Below are positions 7,882 through 16,550 of a stretch of DNA of 64,000 bases, piece after piece. The notes below the pieces were generated by a model. It saw only the letters and a program-made list of their open reading frames with translations, was not told where the DNA came from and did not search any database. This DNA is from Carboxylicivirga litoralis (GTDB taxonomy: Bacteria > Bacteroidota > Bacteroidia > Bacteroidales > Marinilabiliaceae), in the NCBI RefSeq assembly GCF_025499605.1, contig NZ_JAFMVC010000002.1, positions 62,001 to 126,000 on the forward strand. Direction: 5' to 3'. The position numbers were made by a program, and so were the translations under genes. Numbering within the stretch: the first letter of the stretch is position 1; every line of letters begins with the position of its first letter.

Positions 7882-9825
7882 TTATCTGCTTTTGTATTGC
7901 TCCAAACCGTCTAATAACCAGTTTTTATATTTCTTAACATCTGGGTCATAAGCTACCGGAGTGTTAAGTGTCGTCTCATTCTCGTCGATAATGACATAAT
8001 AAGGCTGTCCTTGTTGTTGGTAGCGTTCCATTTGGAACTCTGCCCATTTCTGCCCAACAGTCCTGATTTTTTTACCTGTTATTTCAGATACATATGGTTC
8101 GTCTAATTTTTTTCTGTCATCTACATATAATGAAACAAGAATGTAATCTTTGGCCAGCATGCCTTTGATTGATTCATTTGACCAAACTTTGTCTTCCATT
8201 TTACGACAGTTAGTACATCCAAGGCCTGTGAAATCAAGTAATAGTGGCTTGTTTACTTCTTTCGAATAAGCTAATGCTAAATCGTAATCTTTAAATGCCG
8301 GTATTCCCTGTGGGCCATAATGCATCCCTTCTGGCATGCCACCATGGTCGCCGCTACTGGATACAATGCCTTGAACAGGTGTTTGGTCACCAACACCAAA
8401 TGGTGATTCAGCGTAATTCTTTGGTGGTGGGAAACCACTGATTAAGTTAACTGGCGCACCCCATAAACCGGGAATCATATAAATAGTGAAACTTAATACC
8501 AACAGTCCCATCAAGAAACGTGATACTGGTATATATTCCATAGGAGAATCGTGTGGTAAACGGATTTTTCCTAAGAAATAGAAGCCCATAGCACCGAAGA
8601 TAGCTATCCAAATGGCGATAAATACCTCTCTTTCCAGGATATGCCATCCCATTGTCATATCTGCAATTGATAAAAACTTAAAGGCAAAGGCTAACTCCAG
8701 AAATCCTAGTACTACTTTTACTGAGTTTAACCAACCACCTGATTTTGGTAATGAGTTTAAGTAGCCGGGGAAAGCTGCAAAGAAAGCAAATGGTAAGGCC
8801 AATGCCGATGAGAACCCAAGCATACCAATGATTGGTCCCATGTAACCACCTGTAGCTGCTTTTACTAATAAAGCTCCTACAATTGGACCAGTACAACTAA
8901 ATGAAACTAATGCCAAAGTAAAGGCCATAAAAAAGGTACCTATGAATCCGCCTTTTTCCTCTCCTTTAGTGGCAAAATTCACCCATGAGCTTGGCATCAC
9001 AATTTCGAATGCGCCAAAGAATGAAGCTGCAAACACAACTAATAGAAGGAAGAAAAATAAGTTGAACCAAACGTTGGTTGATAGCTCGTTTAAAGCACTG
9101 GCACCGAAAATGGCAGAAACAGCTACTCCAAGAATCAAGTAAATAACAATGATGGAGATACCATATTGAATACCGTTGCGAATACCTGCTGCTTTGGTTG
9201 CGCTTGTTTTGGTGAAGAAACTTACAGTCATGGGAATCATTGGGAATACACAAGGTGTAAGTAAGGCAGCTAGTCCACCGCCAAAGGCTAATAAGAAAAT
9301 TCCCCAGTATGATTCTTCTTCGGCATCTTCTGTGCTGGCTTCTGAAACTTCTGCTGCAACAGGAGCTGTTGTGTTGACTTTTAATTCGAAATCAACCATT
9401 TCGGGAGGTAAGCAGCCCTCGTCGTTACAAAGCATTGATTCAATATAGCCTTTAATAACCACATTGCCTTCCTGCTTTAGTTGAATTACTTTTTTGAATG
9501 TGACTTTGTTTTCGAACCATTTAAGTTCTGCATTAAAAGCTTCCTCAAAGTGAACTGTTGCTTTCGGCTCTTCGGTAATGCCCTCTAAAATAGTGTAGGC
9601 TTCATTTTCTTCAATTTCAATGCTGGTTGGAACTGCTGTATTTTCTGGTAAATCAGAGGAATATACGTGCCATCCTTCATCAACTGTTGCTTCACAAATG
9701 ATTTCAACTTTGCCGTTATCTATGTTCTTTGTTGAAAATTTCCAGGTAATATGCTGCTCTATTTGGGCAAAAGTGCCTGCAAATACTGCTAACATAAGTA
9801 CCAATGCTGCTAATGTCCTTTTCAT
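7882..9825 (-). CDS. dsbD: thiol:disulfide interchange protein DsbD
   Basis: 647 residues from ATG 9825, chosen because MKRTLAALVLMLAVFAGTFA is a clear signal peptide (the frame is open to 9873). Order: periplasmic N-terminal alpha domain with a cysteine pair in MLCNDEGCLPPE; an eight-helix membrane domain with its cysteines in LTPCVFPMIPM and FSCTGPIVG; a C-terminal thioredoxin domain with GCTNCRKME. These are the three cysteine pairs of DsbD, which carries electrons from cytoplasmic thioredoxin to periplasmic reductases. Length is near the usual 560-680. A terminator follows. Confidence 0.95.
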   Translation of the reverse strand: MKRTLAALVLMLAVFAGTFAQIEQHITWKFSTKNIDNGKVEIICEATVDEGWHVYSSDLPENTAVPTSIEIEENEAYTILEGITEEPKATVHFEEAFNAELKWFENKVTFKKVIQLKQEGNVVIKGYIESMLCNDEGCLPPEMVDFELKVNTTAPVAAEVSEASTEDAEEESYWGIFLLAFGGGLAALLTPCVFPMIPMTVSFFTKTSATKAAGIRNGIQYGISIIVIYLILGVAVSAIFGASALNELSTNVWFNLFFFLLLVVFAASFFGAFEIVMPSSWVNFATKGEEKGGFIGTFFMAFTLALVSFSCTGPIVGALLVKAATGGYMGPIIGMLGFSSALALPFAFFAAFPGYLNSLPKSGGWLNSVKVVLGFLELAFAFKFLSIADMTMGWHILEREVFIAIWIAIFGAMGFYFLGKIRLPHDSPMEYIPVSRFLMGLLVLSFTIYMIPGLWGAPVNLISGFPPPKNYAESPFGVGDQTPVQGIVSSSGDHGGMPEGMHYGPQGIPAFKDYDLALAYSKEVNKPLLLDFTGLGCTNCRKMEDKVWSNESIKGMLAKDYILVSLYVDDRKKLDEPYVSEITGKKIRTVGQKWAEFQMERYQQQGQPYYVIIDENETTLNTPVAYDPDVKKYKNWLLDGLEQYKSR

Positions 9826-10233
9826 ACGTTTTAATTTGTTTTCAGTTGCCGTCTTAACTCCCACTGTATGCATGGATAATGCTTAACAATGCTCGTTTAA
9901 TTTGTCATTACTTAAACTCTAACCTTTTATGTTGTGCTTTCATGATGCATTTTTTGTGCCAACCTATAAAGGCTTAGTTAATAACATATCTAAGTCTGTA
10001 TATGTGTACAAAGTTACAACATTTAGTTTGTTCAAAAGTCATCAAAACCTGTTATCACAACGTTAATGTGACTTCTGATTACATGATTTTGCGCACTTCG
10101 CTTAATCGTTACCAAGCGAAAGCGGCTAAAGTTTGTTTTTGTATGATAAAGACACCCTAATGATTAATATGGGTGACATGGCAGGTGGTGCTTTTAGTAT
10201 GACTTACGTCACTACAAACAAAAAAAGGTTGAC
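9826..10233. other. 408-nt intergenic region between rng and dsbD
   Basis: Holds the dsbD promoter (-7 box at 10009-10016, minus) and two small hairpins: TTCGCTT 10097-10103 with AAGCGAA 10114-10120, and CACCC 10153-10157 with GGGTG 10171-10175. The rng terminator reaches in at 10219-10233. No ORF of plausible quality. The hairpins could belong to a small RNA, but no promoter pairs with them. Confidence 0.5.
10009..10016 (-). promoter_or_regulatory. -7 box of dsbD (TAACTTTG)
   Basis: Plus-strand CAAAGTTA is TAACTTTG on the minus strand, fitting TAnnTTTG, 184 nt before the dsbD ATG. A CAAA at 10033-10036 could be the -33 element but the spacing is short (16 nt). Confidence 0.45.
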
Positions 10234-10250
10234 CTAAGATAGGTCAACCT
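10219..10250 (-). terminator. rng terminator overlapping its own stop codon
   Basis: AGGTTGACCT at 10226-10235 pairs perfectly with AGGTCAACCT at 10241-10250 around a 5-nt loop, followed on the minus strand by a run of T (10219-10226). The rng stop codon TAG (10234-10236) is inside the hairpin, so the stem encodes the last residues of the protein. Confidence 0.85.
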
Positions 10251-11784
10251 CTTGTTTATCATTATCTAATATCTTGAATTCTAGTATTCCTAGTGAGTCG
10301 GAAGGTACAACTTTTAGTCCTTGCGTAAATTTGAATTTCCATTTCAATACTTGTGAAGGGAATCCTTTCTTTAGATACGCATGTACCATTGGATGTACAT
10401 TCAGGGTCAATTTTTTCATTTTCAGGTCTTGCACAGCCTTTTTTACAGCGGCCTCAAGTTTTTCTGGCCAAAATAAAGATGGAACAATCGTGCCTGTTCC
10501 GTTGCAGGTTGGACATTTTTCTGTTGTTTTAATATGCAATTCAGGTCTTACACGTTGGCGCGTAATCTGCATTAAGCCAAATTTACTCAAAGGTAAAATG
10601 TTGTGCTTAGTGCGATCCGAAGCCATGGCCTGCTTCATTTTTTCGAATACCTTTTGACGGTTTTCGTTGTTTTGCATATCAATAAAATCAACAACAATGA
10701 TTCCTCCCATGTCGCGTAATCGTAATTGTCTGGCTATTTCGTCGGCAGCTGCCAGGTTTACTTCTAATGCGTTGTTTTCTTGATTAGAAGCTGATTTAGA
10801 ACGATTACCGCTGTTAACATCAATAACATGAAGGGCTTCGGTATGCTCGATGATTAGGTAAGCACCGCTTTTAAATGATACGGTTTTACCAAATAGAGCT
10901 TTAATTTGACGGTTTACCAAAAACTGGTCAAAAATACCGGCTGCACCTTTGTAGTGTTTTACAATCTTTTGTCGGTCGGGGGCTATTAATCCCACATACT
11001 CTTTAATCTCCTTACATACTTCTTCATCATTAACATAAATAGAGTTGAATGATGGATTTAGTATGTCTCTTAATAAAGCAGTCGTTCGTCCTATTTCACC
11101 CATTACCAAACCTGGAGCTTTTACATCTTTGATGCGTGAAGTATGCTCTTCCCAGCGCTTAACAAGCATGCGTAATTCTTTATCTAGTTCGGCTGCTTGT
11201 TTGCCTTCGGCTACGGTTCTAATGATAACGCCGTAGTTTTTTGGTTTGATACTCGTCAAAAGTCGTTTAAGCCTGGCTCTTTCTTCCGATGAAGAAAGTT
11301 TTTGACTGACCGATACTTTATCGGAGAATGGTAGTAGAACAATGTTACGTCCTGCTATTGAAAGTTCTGATGTTAATCGAGGGCCTTTTGTTGAAATTGG
11401 TTCTTTAGCTACCTGAACCAATACATGTTGACCTGCTGTAAGAACTTCCGGAATGGTCCCGTTTTTATTAATATCGGGTTCCGGTTTAAGCTTGTGCAAT
11501 GACACAACTCCTTTCTTAGCTTGCGCAATATTCAGAAATTTTTGTAAGGAACGAAACTGTGGTCCAAGATCTAGATAATGTAAAAAAGCATCTTTCTCGT
11601 ACCCTACATCAATAAATGCTGCATTTAATCCTGGCATTATTTTTTTAACTCTTCCGAGGTAAATATCGCCAACAGCAAACTGAACATTACTGGTCTCCTT
11701 TCGGAGTTCAACTAATCGCTTATCTTCCATTAATGCTAATGAAAGAAGATCAGGAGTGACATCTACAAATAGTTCTGCATTCAC
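10234..11784 (-). CDS. rng: ribonuclease G/E family endoribonuclease
   Basis: 516 residues. S1 domain near the N-terminus (about 35-130, VGDIYLGRVKKIMPGLNAAFIDVGYEKDAFLH in pieces), the RNase H-like/DNase I-like catalytic part with the metal Asp and Asn of VIDVNSGN and the second Asp of VVDFIDM, and the Zn-link CPTCNGTG. The length fits RNase G (no long C-terminal scaffold as in E. coli RNase E). It processes rRNA 5' ends and mRNA. It lies downstream of hup and the bS22-like gene, separated by a hairpin, so read-through from the hup promoter is possible. Confidence 0.94.
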   Translation of the reverse strand: MNAELFVDVTPDLLSLALMEDKRLVELRKETSNVQFAVGDIYLGRVKKIMPGLNAAFIDVGYEKDAFLHYLDLGPQFRSLQKFLNIAQAKKGVVSLHKLKPEPDINKNGTIPEVLTAGQHVLVQVAKEPISTKGPRLTSELSIAGRNIVLLPFSDKVSVSQKLSSSEERARLKRLLTSIKPKNYGVIIRTVAEGKQAAELDKELRMLVKRWEEHTSRIKDVKAPGLVMGEIGRTTALLRDILNPSFNSIYVNDEEVCKEIKEYVGLIAPDRQKIVKHYKGAAGIFDQFLVNRQIKALFGKTVSFKSGAYLIIEHTEALHVIDVNSGNRSKSASNQENNALEVNLAAADEIARQLRLRDMGGIIVVDFIDMQNNENRQKVFEKMKQAMASDRTKHNILPLSKFGLMQITRQRVRPELHIKTTEKCPTCNGTGTIVPSLFWPEKLEAAVKKAVQDLKMKKLTLNVHPMVHAYLKKGFPSQVLKWKFKFTQGLKVVPSDSLGILEFKILDNDKQEVDLS

Positions 11785-11834
11785 TATATGATCGCAATTT
11801 TATTTCAAAGAACGTTGTATATAAATACAAACAA

Positions 11835-11876
11835 CAAACAGAAAGTATAGTACTTTCTGTTTGCAATTTTTTTTTA
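11835..11876. terminator. bidirectional-looking hairpin between bS22-like gene and rng
   Basis: A 13-bp perfect stem, CAAACAGAAAGTA 11835-11847 with its complement 11851-11863, loop TAG. A long T run follows on the plus strand (11866-11875); on the minus strand it is followed by TTGTTTG. It ends the hup/bS22 transcript or attenuates entry into rng. Confidence 0.75.
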
Positions 11877-11890
11877 AGACTTAAAGAAGA

Positions 11891-11983
11891 TTACTTCTTC
11901 TTCTTATGACGATTTTTTCTTAATCTTTTCTTACGCTTGTGCGTAGCCATCTTATGTCTTTTTCTCTTTTTTCCACTTGGCAT
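11891..11983 (-). CDS. 30-residue bS22/mS38-like ribosomal protein (AURKAIP1/COX24 domain)
   Basis: ATG at 11983, stop 11891-11893, giving MPSGKKRKRHKMATHKRK followed by KRLRKNRHKKKK: 30 residues, more than half Lys or Arg. This matches the tiny Bacteroidota proteins carrying the AURKAIP1/COX24 motif, related to the C-terminus of mitochondrial mS38 and mycobacterial bS22, which sit on the small subunit near h44. It lies 25 nt after hup on the same strand with no promoter between, so the two are probably co-transcribed. Genes this short are often missed. Confidence 0.85.
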   Translation of the reverse strand: MPSGKKRKRHKMATHKRKKRLRKNRHKKKK

Positions 11984-12008
11984 GGCTCAACGTTTTAAAT
12001 GGTTATAA

Positions 12009-12293
12009 TTACTTTACGTTATTTTTCACTTTTGTTACGAAGCTCTTAGAAGGCTTGAACGATGGAATGAAGTGAGCAGGAATGATGATTGTTGTATTTT
12101 TTGAGATGTTACGAGCTGTTTTCTCAGCACGTTCTTTTACAACGAAAGAACCAAAACCTCTCAAATACACATTCTTACCTTTAACCAAAGAACCTTTGAT
12201 AGTATCCATAAAAGCTTCAACAGTCTTCTGAACTGTAACTTTTTCAATTCCAGTATTTTTTGAAATCTCGTTTACGATATCAGCCTTTGTCAT
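12009..12293 (-). CDS. hup: HU/IHF-family DNA-binding protein
   Basis: 94 residues. MTKADIVNEISKNTGI at the N-terminus, the conserved GFGSFVVKERAEKTARNI saddle, and the DNA arm with IIIPAHFIPSFKPSKSFV. It binds and bends DNA in the nucleoid as a dimer; HU versus IHF-type specificity cannot be decided. Its promoter (-7 box 12353-12360) is divergent from that of mutY. It probably heads an operon with the bS22-like gene. Confidence 0.93.
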   Translation of the reverse strand: MTKADIVNEISKNTGIEKVTVQKTVEAFMDTIKGSLVKGKNVYLRGFGSFVVKERAEKTARNISKNTTIIIPAHFIPSFKPSKSFVTKVKNNVK

Positions 12294-12352
12294 TTTTTCT
12301 TAAAATTATTTAATTATCAATTATTTACAGTCGTTTTCTAAAAATCAGATTG

Positions 12353-12360
12353 CAAAGATA
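12353..12360 (-). promoter_or_regulatory. -7 box of hup (TATCTTTG)
   Basis: Plus-strand CAAAGATA, TATCTTTG on the minus strand, 59 nt before the hup ATG. The mutY -7 box on the plus strand starts only 33 nt away, so the two promoters are back to back. Confidence 0.65.
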
Positions 12361-12392
12361 AATGAAATCTCAATAAAAAAAAACAAATGGTT

Positions 12393-12400
12393 TATTTTTG
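12393..12400 (+). promoter_or_regulatory. -7 box of mutY (TATTTTTG)
   Basis: TATTTTTG fits TAnnTTTG. Transcription would start near 12406, which fixes the mutY start at ATG 12416 and excludes the TTG at 12398. Confidence 0.6.
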
Positions 12401-12415
12401 CATAAAATTTTAATA

Positions 12416-13450
12416 ATGACGGATTTCGCTATCAAATTACTGCAATGGTATAATATGAATAAACGCATGCTTCCATGGAGGGCTACAAACGACCCTTATA
12501 AAGTCTGGTTGTCGGAGATTATTATGCAGCAAACTCAAGTGGTACAGGGTGAAAGCTATTATTTGAAGTTTGTGGAAAGCTTTCCGACGGTTCATGAATT
12601 GGCGGAAGCATCAGAGCAACAAGTTCTCAAGCTTTGGCAAGGATTAGGCTATTATTCGCGCGCCAGAAATTTACATGCAGCAGCAAAAACAATTGTATCT
12701 GAATATAGGGGTGTGTTTCCATGTAATTATAATGAGATATTAAAGTTAAAGGGTGTTGGACCATATACTGCTGCTGCCATCAGTTCGATATGTTTTAATG
12801 AAAGAAAAGCAGTTGTTGATGGAAATGTGTATCGCTTTTTATCGCGCTTAAAAGGAATACGTACACCCATTGATTCAACAGAAGGGAAAAAAGAGTTTGC
12901 TTTACTGGCCGATGAGTTACTTAATGGCAATAAGCCTGGCGATCATAATCAGGCCATGATGGAATATGGTGCCTTGATCTGTAAACCCTCTTCTCCATTT
13001 TGTGGAGATTGCGTCTTTAAAAACGAGTGTAGCGCTTATTTAAATGATACGATAGGGTTGCTTCCTGTTAAAGCTAAAAAGATTAAACAGCGACATCGTT
13101 ATTTTCATTACTTTCTGATTCAGGACGGTAGTGGTATAGTGCTGGAAAAACGTGCAGATAACGATATCTGGAAAAATCTTTATCAGCTACCGCTTATGGA
13201 AACAGACAAGGCTAAGCTTACAAAGGGTTTCATTGAGCAAAATAAAGATAAGTTCAGGCTAATTAATCAGCAAAAGCATATCCTGAGTCATCAAATCATC
13301 AATGCATCCTTTTATTTAGCTGATAAAACAATATTGAGTGACTTCAAACAAGAATACATTCTGGCAGAAGTCGGTCAGCTTGATAAATATCCTTTTCCTC
13401 AATTGGTGGCTAATTTTCTTATGGAAAAGCTGAGGGTTAAGCAGGATTAA
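12416..13450 (+). CDS. mutY: A/G-specific adenine glycosylase MutY
   Basis: 344 residues from ATG 12416. Removes A opposite 8-oxoguanine. Visible: catalytic Glu in WLSEIIMQQTQV, the helix-hairpin-helix LKGVGPYTAAAI, Asp in VVDGNVYR, and the 4Fe-4S cluster ligands C-x6-C-x2-C-x5-C in CKPSSPFCGDCVFKNEC. The C-terminal part (about 225-340) is a Nudix-like domain that reads the 8-oxoG strand. The frame extends to TTG 12398, but that codon is inside the -7 box. ssb follows with its own -7 box. Confidence 0.95.
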   Translation: MTDFAIKLLQWYNMNKRMLPWRATNDPYKVWLSEIIMQQTQVVQGESYYLKFVESFPTVHELAEASEQQVLKLWQGLGYYSRARNLHAAAKTIVSEYRGVFPCNYNEILKLKGVGPYTAAAISSICFNERKAVVDGNVYRFLSRLKGIRTPIDSTEGKKEFALLADELLNGNKPGDHNQAMMEYGALICKPSSPFCGDCVFKNECSAYLNDTIGLLPVKAKKIKQRHRYFHYFLIQDGSGIVLEKRADNDIWKNLYQLPLMETDKAKLTKGFIEQNKDKFRLINQQKHILSHQIINASFYLADKTILSDFKQEYILAEVGQLDKYPFPQLVANFLMEKLRVKQD

Positions 13451-13452
13451 GC

Positions 13453-13460
13453 TACTTTTG
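13453..13460 (+). promoter_or_regulatory. -7 box of ssb (TACTTTTG)
   Basis: TACTTTTG fits TAnnTTTG and begins 3 nt after the mutY stop codon, 55 nt before the ssb ATG. Confidence 0.55.
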
Positions 13461-13514
13461 TTTTAATTTTAAAGTTTTGTATTTTTAAGTTCGTTAAACC
13501 TAAACAATAAAGCC

Positions 13515-13988
13515 ATGTCGGTGAACAAAGTAATATTAGTTGGTAATGTTGGTAAGGATCCTGAAGTCAGATACCTGGATAATGATGTAGCAGTTGCTAA
13601 TTTTCCCTTAGCAACAACGGAGCGTGGCTATACGGCGCGAAATGGACAAGAAATACCTGAGCGTACCGAGTGGCATAATATCGTAGCCTGGCGTGGCTTG
13701 GCTAAAATTGCCGAAAGCTATATTAAAAAGGGAACACAGATTTTTATAGAAGGAAAAATTCGTACACGTTCATACGATGATAAAGATGGGATTAAGCGTT
13801 ATATGACAGAGGTTTTTGCAGATAATATACAATTGTTGGGACGCAAGTCGGATAACCCTGCATCGGGCGATTCGCCTGCAGGAATGACCACACCTCAACA
13901 GCAACCTGCCCAAAATACACCAACGTCCAATCCTGCTCAAGAAGATACATTCTTAGGTAATGATGAAACGGACGACCTGCCGTTTTAA
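13515..13988 (+). CDS. ssb: single-stranded DNA-binding protein
   Basis: 157 residues. OB-fold (about 1-110: MSVNKVILVGNVGKDPEVRY, ERTEWHNIVAW, YIKKGTQIFIEGKIRTRSY), then a Gln/Pro/Asn-rich flexible tail, ending in the acidic tip DETDDLPF that recruits repair and replication partners. Its place directly after mutY and 22 nt before gldE is a common Bacteroidota order (mutY-ssb-gldE). Confidence 0.96.
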   Translation: MSVNKVILVGNVGKDPEVRYLDNDVAVANFPLATTERGYTARNGQEIPERTEWHNIVAWRGLAKIAESYIKKGTQIFIEGKIRTRSYDDKDGIKRYMTEVFADNIQLLGRKSDNPASGDSPAGMTTPQQQPAQNTPTSNPAQEDTFLGNDETDDLPF

Positions 13989-14010
13989 TGTTTAAACTAA
14001 ACGTACGTAC

Positions 14011-15333
14011 TTGGAAACCGATAGTATTAGCTTTTTATTTTCCTCCGGCTCGCATGGGCTGGATTTTCTACCTTTTACACTTGGGACTTTAATTGCCATC
14101 GTCATAAATGTGTGCCTGCTGATGTTGTCGGCGCTAATTTCAGGTTCCGAAGTGGCTTATTTTTCTTTTGAGCCGCAGGATATGCAATACTTGAAAGATA
14201 ATGAAACCAAGCGAAATAAGCTGGTTTTAAGGCACCTTGAAGATAAAGAAACATTGCTGGCAACAATTCTGATTAGTAATAACTTTGTGAATGTAGCCAT
14301 TGTTATTCTAACGTCTTTTATTGCTGCTGCTATTGTTGATTTTGGTGAGAATGCGACTGTGAAGTTCATTTTCGAAATCATTTTCATCACGGGTATCATC
14401 CTGTTTTTTGGCGAGATTTTGCCAAAGGTGTATGCTTCTCAATCGCCTCGGAAATTTGCCGGTTTCATGGCATATCCGTTATTAGTCTTTACAAAAGTAC
14501 TTAAGCCGCTGAGTTTAATTCTGACGAAATCAACTAATGTTGTCAACCGTCGAATTGCTAAAAAAGTAAGGAACCTATCGATGGATGATATCTCACATGC
14601 TTTGGAACTGACAGTTAATGATATCTCTGAAGAAAAAGATATTCTGGAAGGTATTGTGAAGTTTGGAAATATTGATGTGTCAGAAATTATGACAGCCCGC
14701 GTGGATGTCATCGATGTTGAGATAAAAAGTAATTATAACAAGGTATTGCAGGTTATCATCGATTCTGGTTTTTCTCGTATTCCGGTATTTGAAGAAACCC
14801 CCGACAATGTAAAAGGTATTTTGTATGTCAAAGATTTGCTGGCGCATTTAGATGAAGAAGCTGCATTTGAGTGGCAATCTTTAATCCGCAAGGCTTATTA
14901 TGTGCCTGAAACAAAAATGATTAATGACTTGCTGGAAGAGTTTCAATCGGAAAAAATTCACATGGCTATTGTTGTTGATGAATATGGAGGAACGATGGGC
15001 ATTGTTACATTGGAAGATGTATTGGAAGAAATTGTTGGTGATATTAGCGACGAGCTGGATGATGATGAAGAGTTTTACTCCAAAATGCCAGATGGAACGA
15101 TCGTGTTTGAGGCCAAGGTTTTACTGAATGATTTTCATAAAATTACCAATACAGACGAAGAATTGTTCAATGATGTGAGAGGGGAGGCAGAAACCCTGGC
15201 GGGTTTGATTTTGGAGCTTGAAGGTCAGATTCCACAAAAGAATGATGTGGTCGAATATGGCAGTTGTTTATTTACGATTGTAGCAGCCGACAACAGGCGA
15301 ATTAAAAAGGTGAAGTTCGAATTTAAAAAGTAG
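14011..15333 (+). CDS. gldE: gliding motility-associated CorC/HlyC-type protein GldE
   Basis: 440 residues with a TTG start; an in-frame stop at 13993 and no ATG nearby leave TTG 14011 as the only start that keeps the membrane domain intact. Order: DUF21 membrane domain (about 25-190, with VCLLMLSALISGSEVAYFS), a CBS pair (about 215-340), and a C-terminal CorC_HlyC domain. The combination next to gldD identifies GldE, a partner of GldD in Flavobacterium gliding/type IX secretion. Present in many Bacteroidota that do not glide, so motility is not implied. Confidence 0.9.
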   Translation: METDSISFLFSSGSHGLDFLPFTLGTLIAIVINVCLLMLSALISGSEVAYFSFEPQDMQYLKDNETKRNKLVLRHLEDKETLLATILISNNFVNVAIVILTSFIAAAIVDFGENATVKFIFEIIFITGIILFFGEILPKVYASQSPRKFAGFMAYPLLVFTKVLKPLSLILTKSTNVVNRRIAKKVRNLSMDDISHALELTVNDISEEKDILEGIVKFGNIDVSEIMTARVDVIDVEIKSNYNKVLQVIIDSGFSRIPVFEETPDNVKGILYVKDLLAHLDEEAAFEWQSLIRKAYYVPETKMINDLLEEFQSEKIHMAIVVDEYGGTMGIVTLEDVLEEIVGDISDELDDDEEFYSKMPDGTIVFEAKVLLNDFHKITNTDEELFNDVRGEAETLAGLILELEGQIPQKNDVVEYGSCLFTIVAADNRRIKKVKFEFKK

Positions 15334-15336
15334 GAT

Positions 15337-15912
15337 ATGCGATTAATGGTTCTAAGTGTGTTGGTTATAATAGTGATGGGATTTGGGGCATGCAAGCAGC
15401 ATCATACGCCAAAACCACGAGGGTATTTTCGAATTAATTTTCCCGAGAAAGAATATGCTATATTTAATGGCACCTATCCATATCAGTTTGAATATCCTAA
15501 ATATGCTAGCATTGTTGCTGATACAAGTGAAAATGCAGAGAAGTATTGGCTAAACGTCAGATTTAAAGATTTAAACGGACAAATACATATCAGCTATAAA
15601 TCCATTGATAATAACTTTAATCAATTGATGGAAGATAGCCGGAAGCTGGCTTATAAACACACCATAAAAGCCGACGCTATTAATGAGCGAATGTTTTATG
15701 ATGAAACCAATCAGGTGACTGGTGTATTATATGAAATTAAGGGAAATGCGGCCTCACCAATGCAGTTTTTTGCTACGGATAGCTTAAATCATTTTATTCG
15801 TGGTTCATTGTATTTCAATGCGATTCCTAATCAGGATAGTTTGGCACCAGTCATCAATTTTGTGCATCAGGATGTCATTCGTTTAATGGAAACAATTCGT
15901 TGGAATAATTAA
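15337..15912 (+). CDS. gldD: gliding motility lipoprotein GldD
   Basis: 191 residues. Lipoprotein signal MRLMVLSVLVIIVMGFGAC with the lipid Cys at residue 19, then the family-typical KPRGYFRINFPEKEYAIF. It starts 3 nt after gldE. GldD is required for gliding and chitin use in Flavobacterium johnsoniae; its biochemical role is not known. Likely exported and membrane anchored. Confidence 0.9.
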   Translation: MRLMVLSVLVIIVMGFGACKQHHTPKPRGYFRINFPEKEYAIFNGTYPYQFEYPKYASIVADTSENAEKYWLNVRFKDLNGQIHISYKSIDNNFNQLMEDSRKLAYKHTIKADAINERMFYDETNQVTGVLYEIKGNAASPMQFFATDSLNHFIRGSLYFNAIPNQDSLAPVINFVHQDVIRLMETIRWNN

Positions 15913-15914
15913 CT

Positions 15915-16538
15915 ATGCCGCTTCATAAGATATTAACCATTTCTGAGCACCAAACGGTTGCCATTTGGAAGATTGATGAGACTCTTGATGAATTCTTAAT
16001 AGCGCTTGATATCTCAAAGTCAGATAAACAGCGATTGGATGGTTTTAAGCTCGAACGTCGTAAAAAGGAATGGTTGGCAGCGCGCTTACTGTTGCAGAAT
16101 TTGTTGGGGCAATATCCTGAAATTGTATACGGAGACAATGGTAAACCTCGTTTGGCTGGATATGAGCGCTATATTAGCATCAGTCACACAGCGAATTATG
16201 CTGCTGTCAGTATTTCGAATCAACCAACGGCATTGGATATCGAAATATGCTCAAGTCGCGTTGAAAAAGTGGCCAATCGCTTTGTGCACGATTCGGAGTG
16301 GGCGTATATAAATGAAGCAGAAAAACCCCAATATTATACCATTTTATGGTGCGCAAAAGAGGCTTTATATAAGCATTACGATGTGTTTGGAGTCATCTTT
16401 AAAGACCAATTCGTGGTGAAACCGTTTGAGCTTAAACCTACAGGTGCGTTACAATGTGAGTTTTTGCACGAAGAAGTCAAGCATGAATTGACATTAAACT
16501 TTTTAATCAATGATGATTTTACATTGGTTTATTGCTAA
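15915..16538 (+). CDS. 4'-phosphopantetheinyl transferase superfamily protein
   Basis: 207 residues. Transfers 4'-phosphopantetheine from CoA to a carrier-protein Ser. The two superfamily motifs are seen: ALDIEI (Mg-binding Asp/Glu) and WCAKEALYKHY (W-x-x-KE-A-x-x-K). The length is that of Sfp/AcpT-type enzymes rather than the 125-residue AcpS. It starts 2 nt after gldD and is probably in the same operon. Its carrier protein is not in the window. Confidence 0.88.
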   Translation: MPLHKILTISEHQTVAIWKIDETLDEFLIALDISKSDKQRLDGFKLERRKKEWLAARLLLQNLLGQYPEIVYGDNGKPRLAGYERYISISHTANYAAVSISNQPTALDIEICSSRVEKVANRFVHDSEWAYINEAEKPQYYTILWCAKEALYKHYDVFGVIFKDQFVVKPFELKPTGALQCEFLHEEVKHELTLNFLINDDFTLVYC

Positions 16539-16550
16539 AACTAAACAAGC

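Noticed and set aside
12398-12415. TTG 12398 as the start of mutY
   Set aside because: The codon is part of the -7 box; ATG 12416 is downstream of the predicted transcription start.
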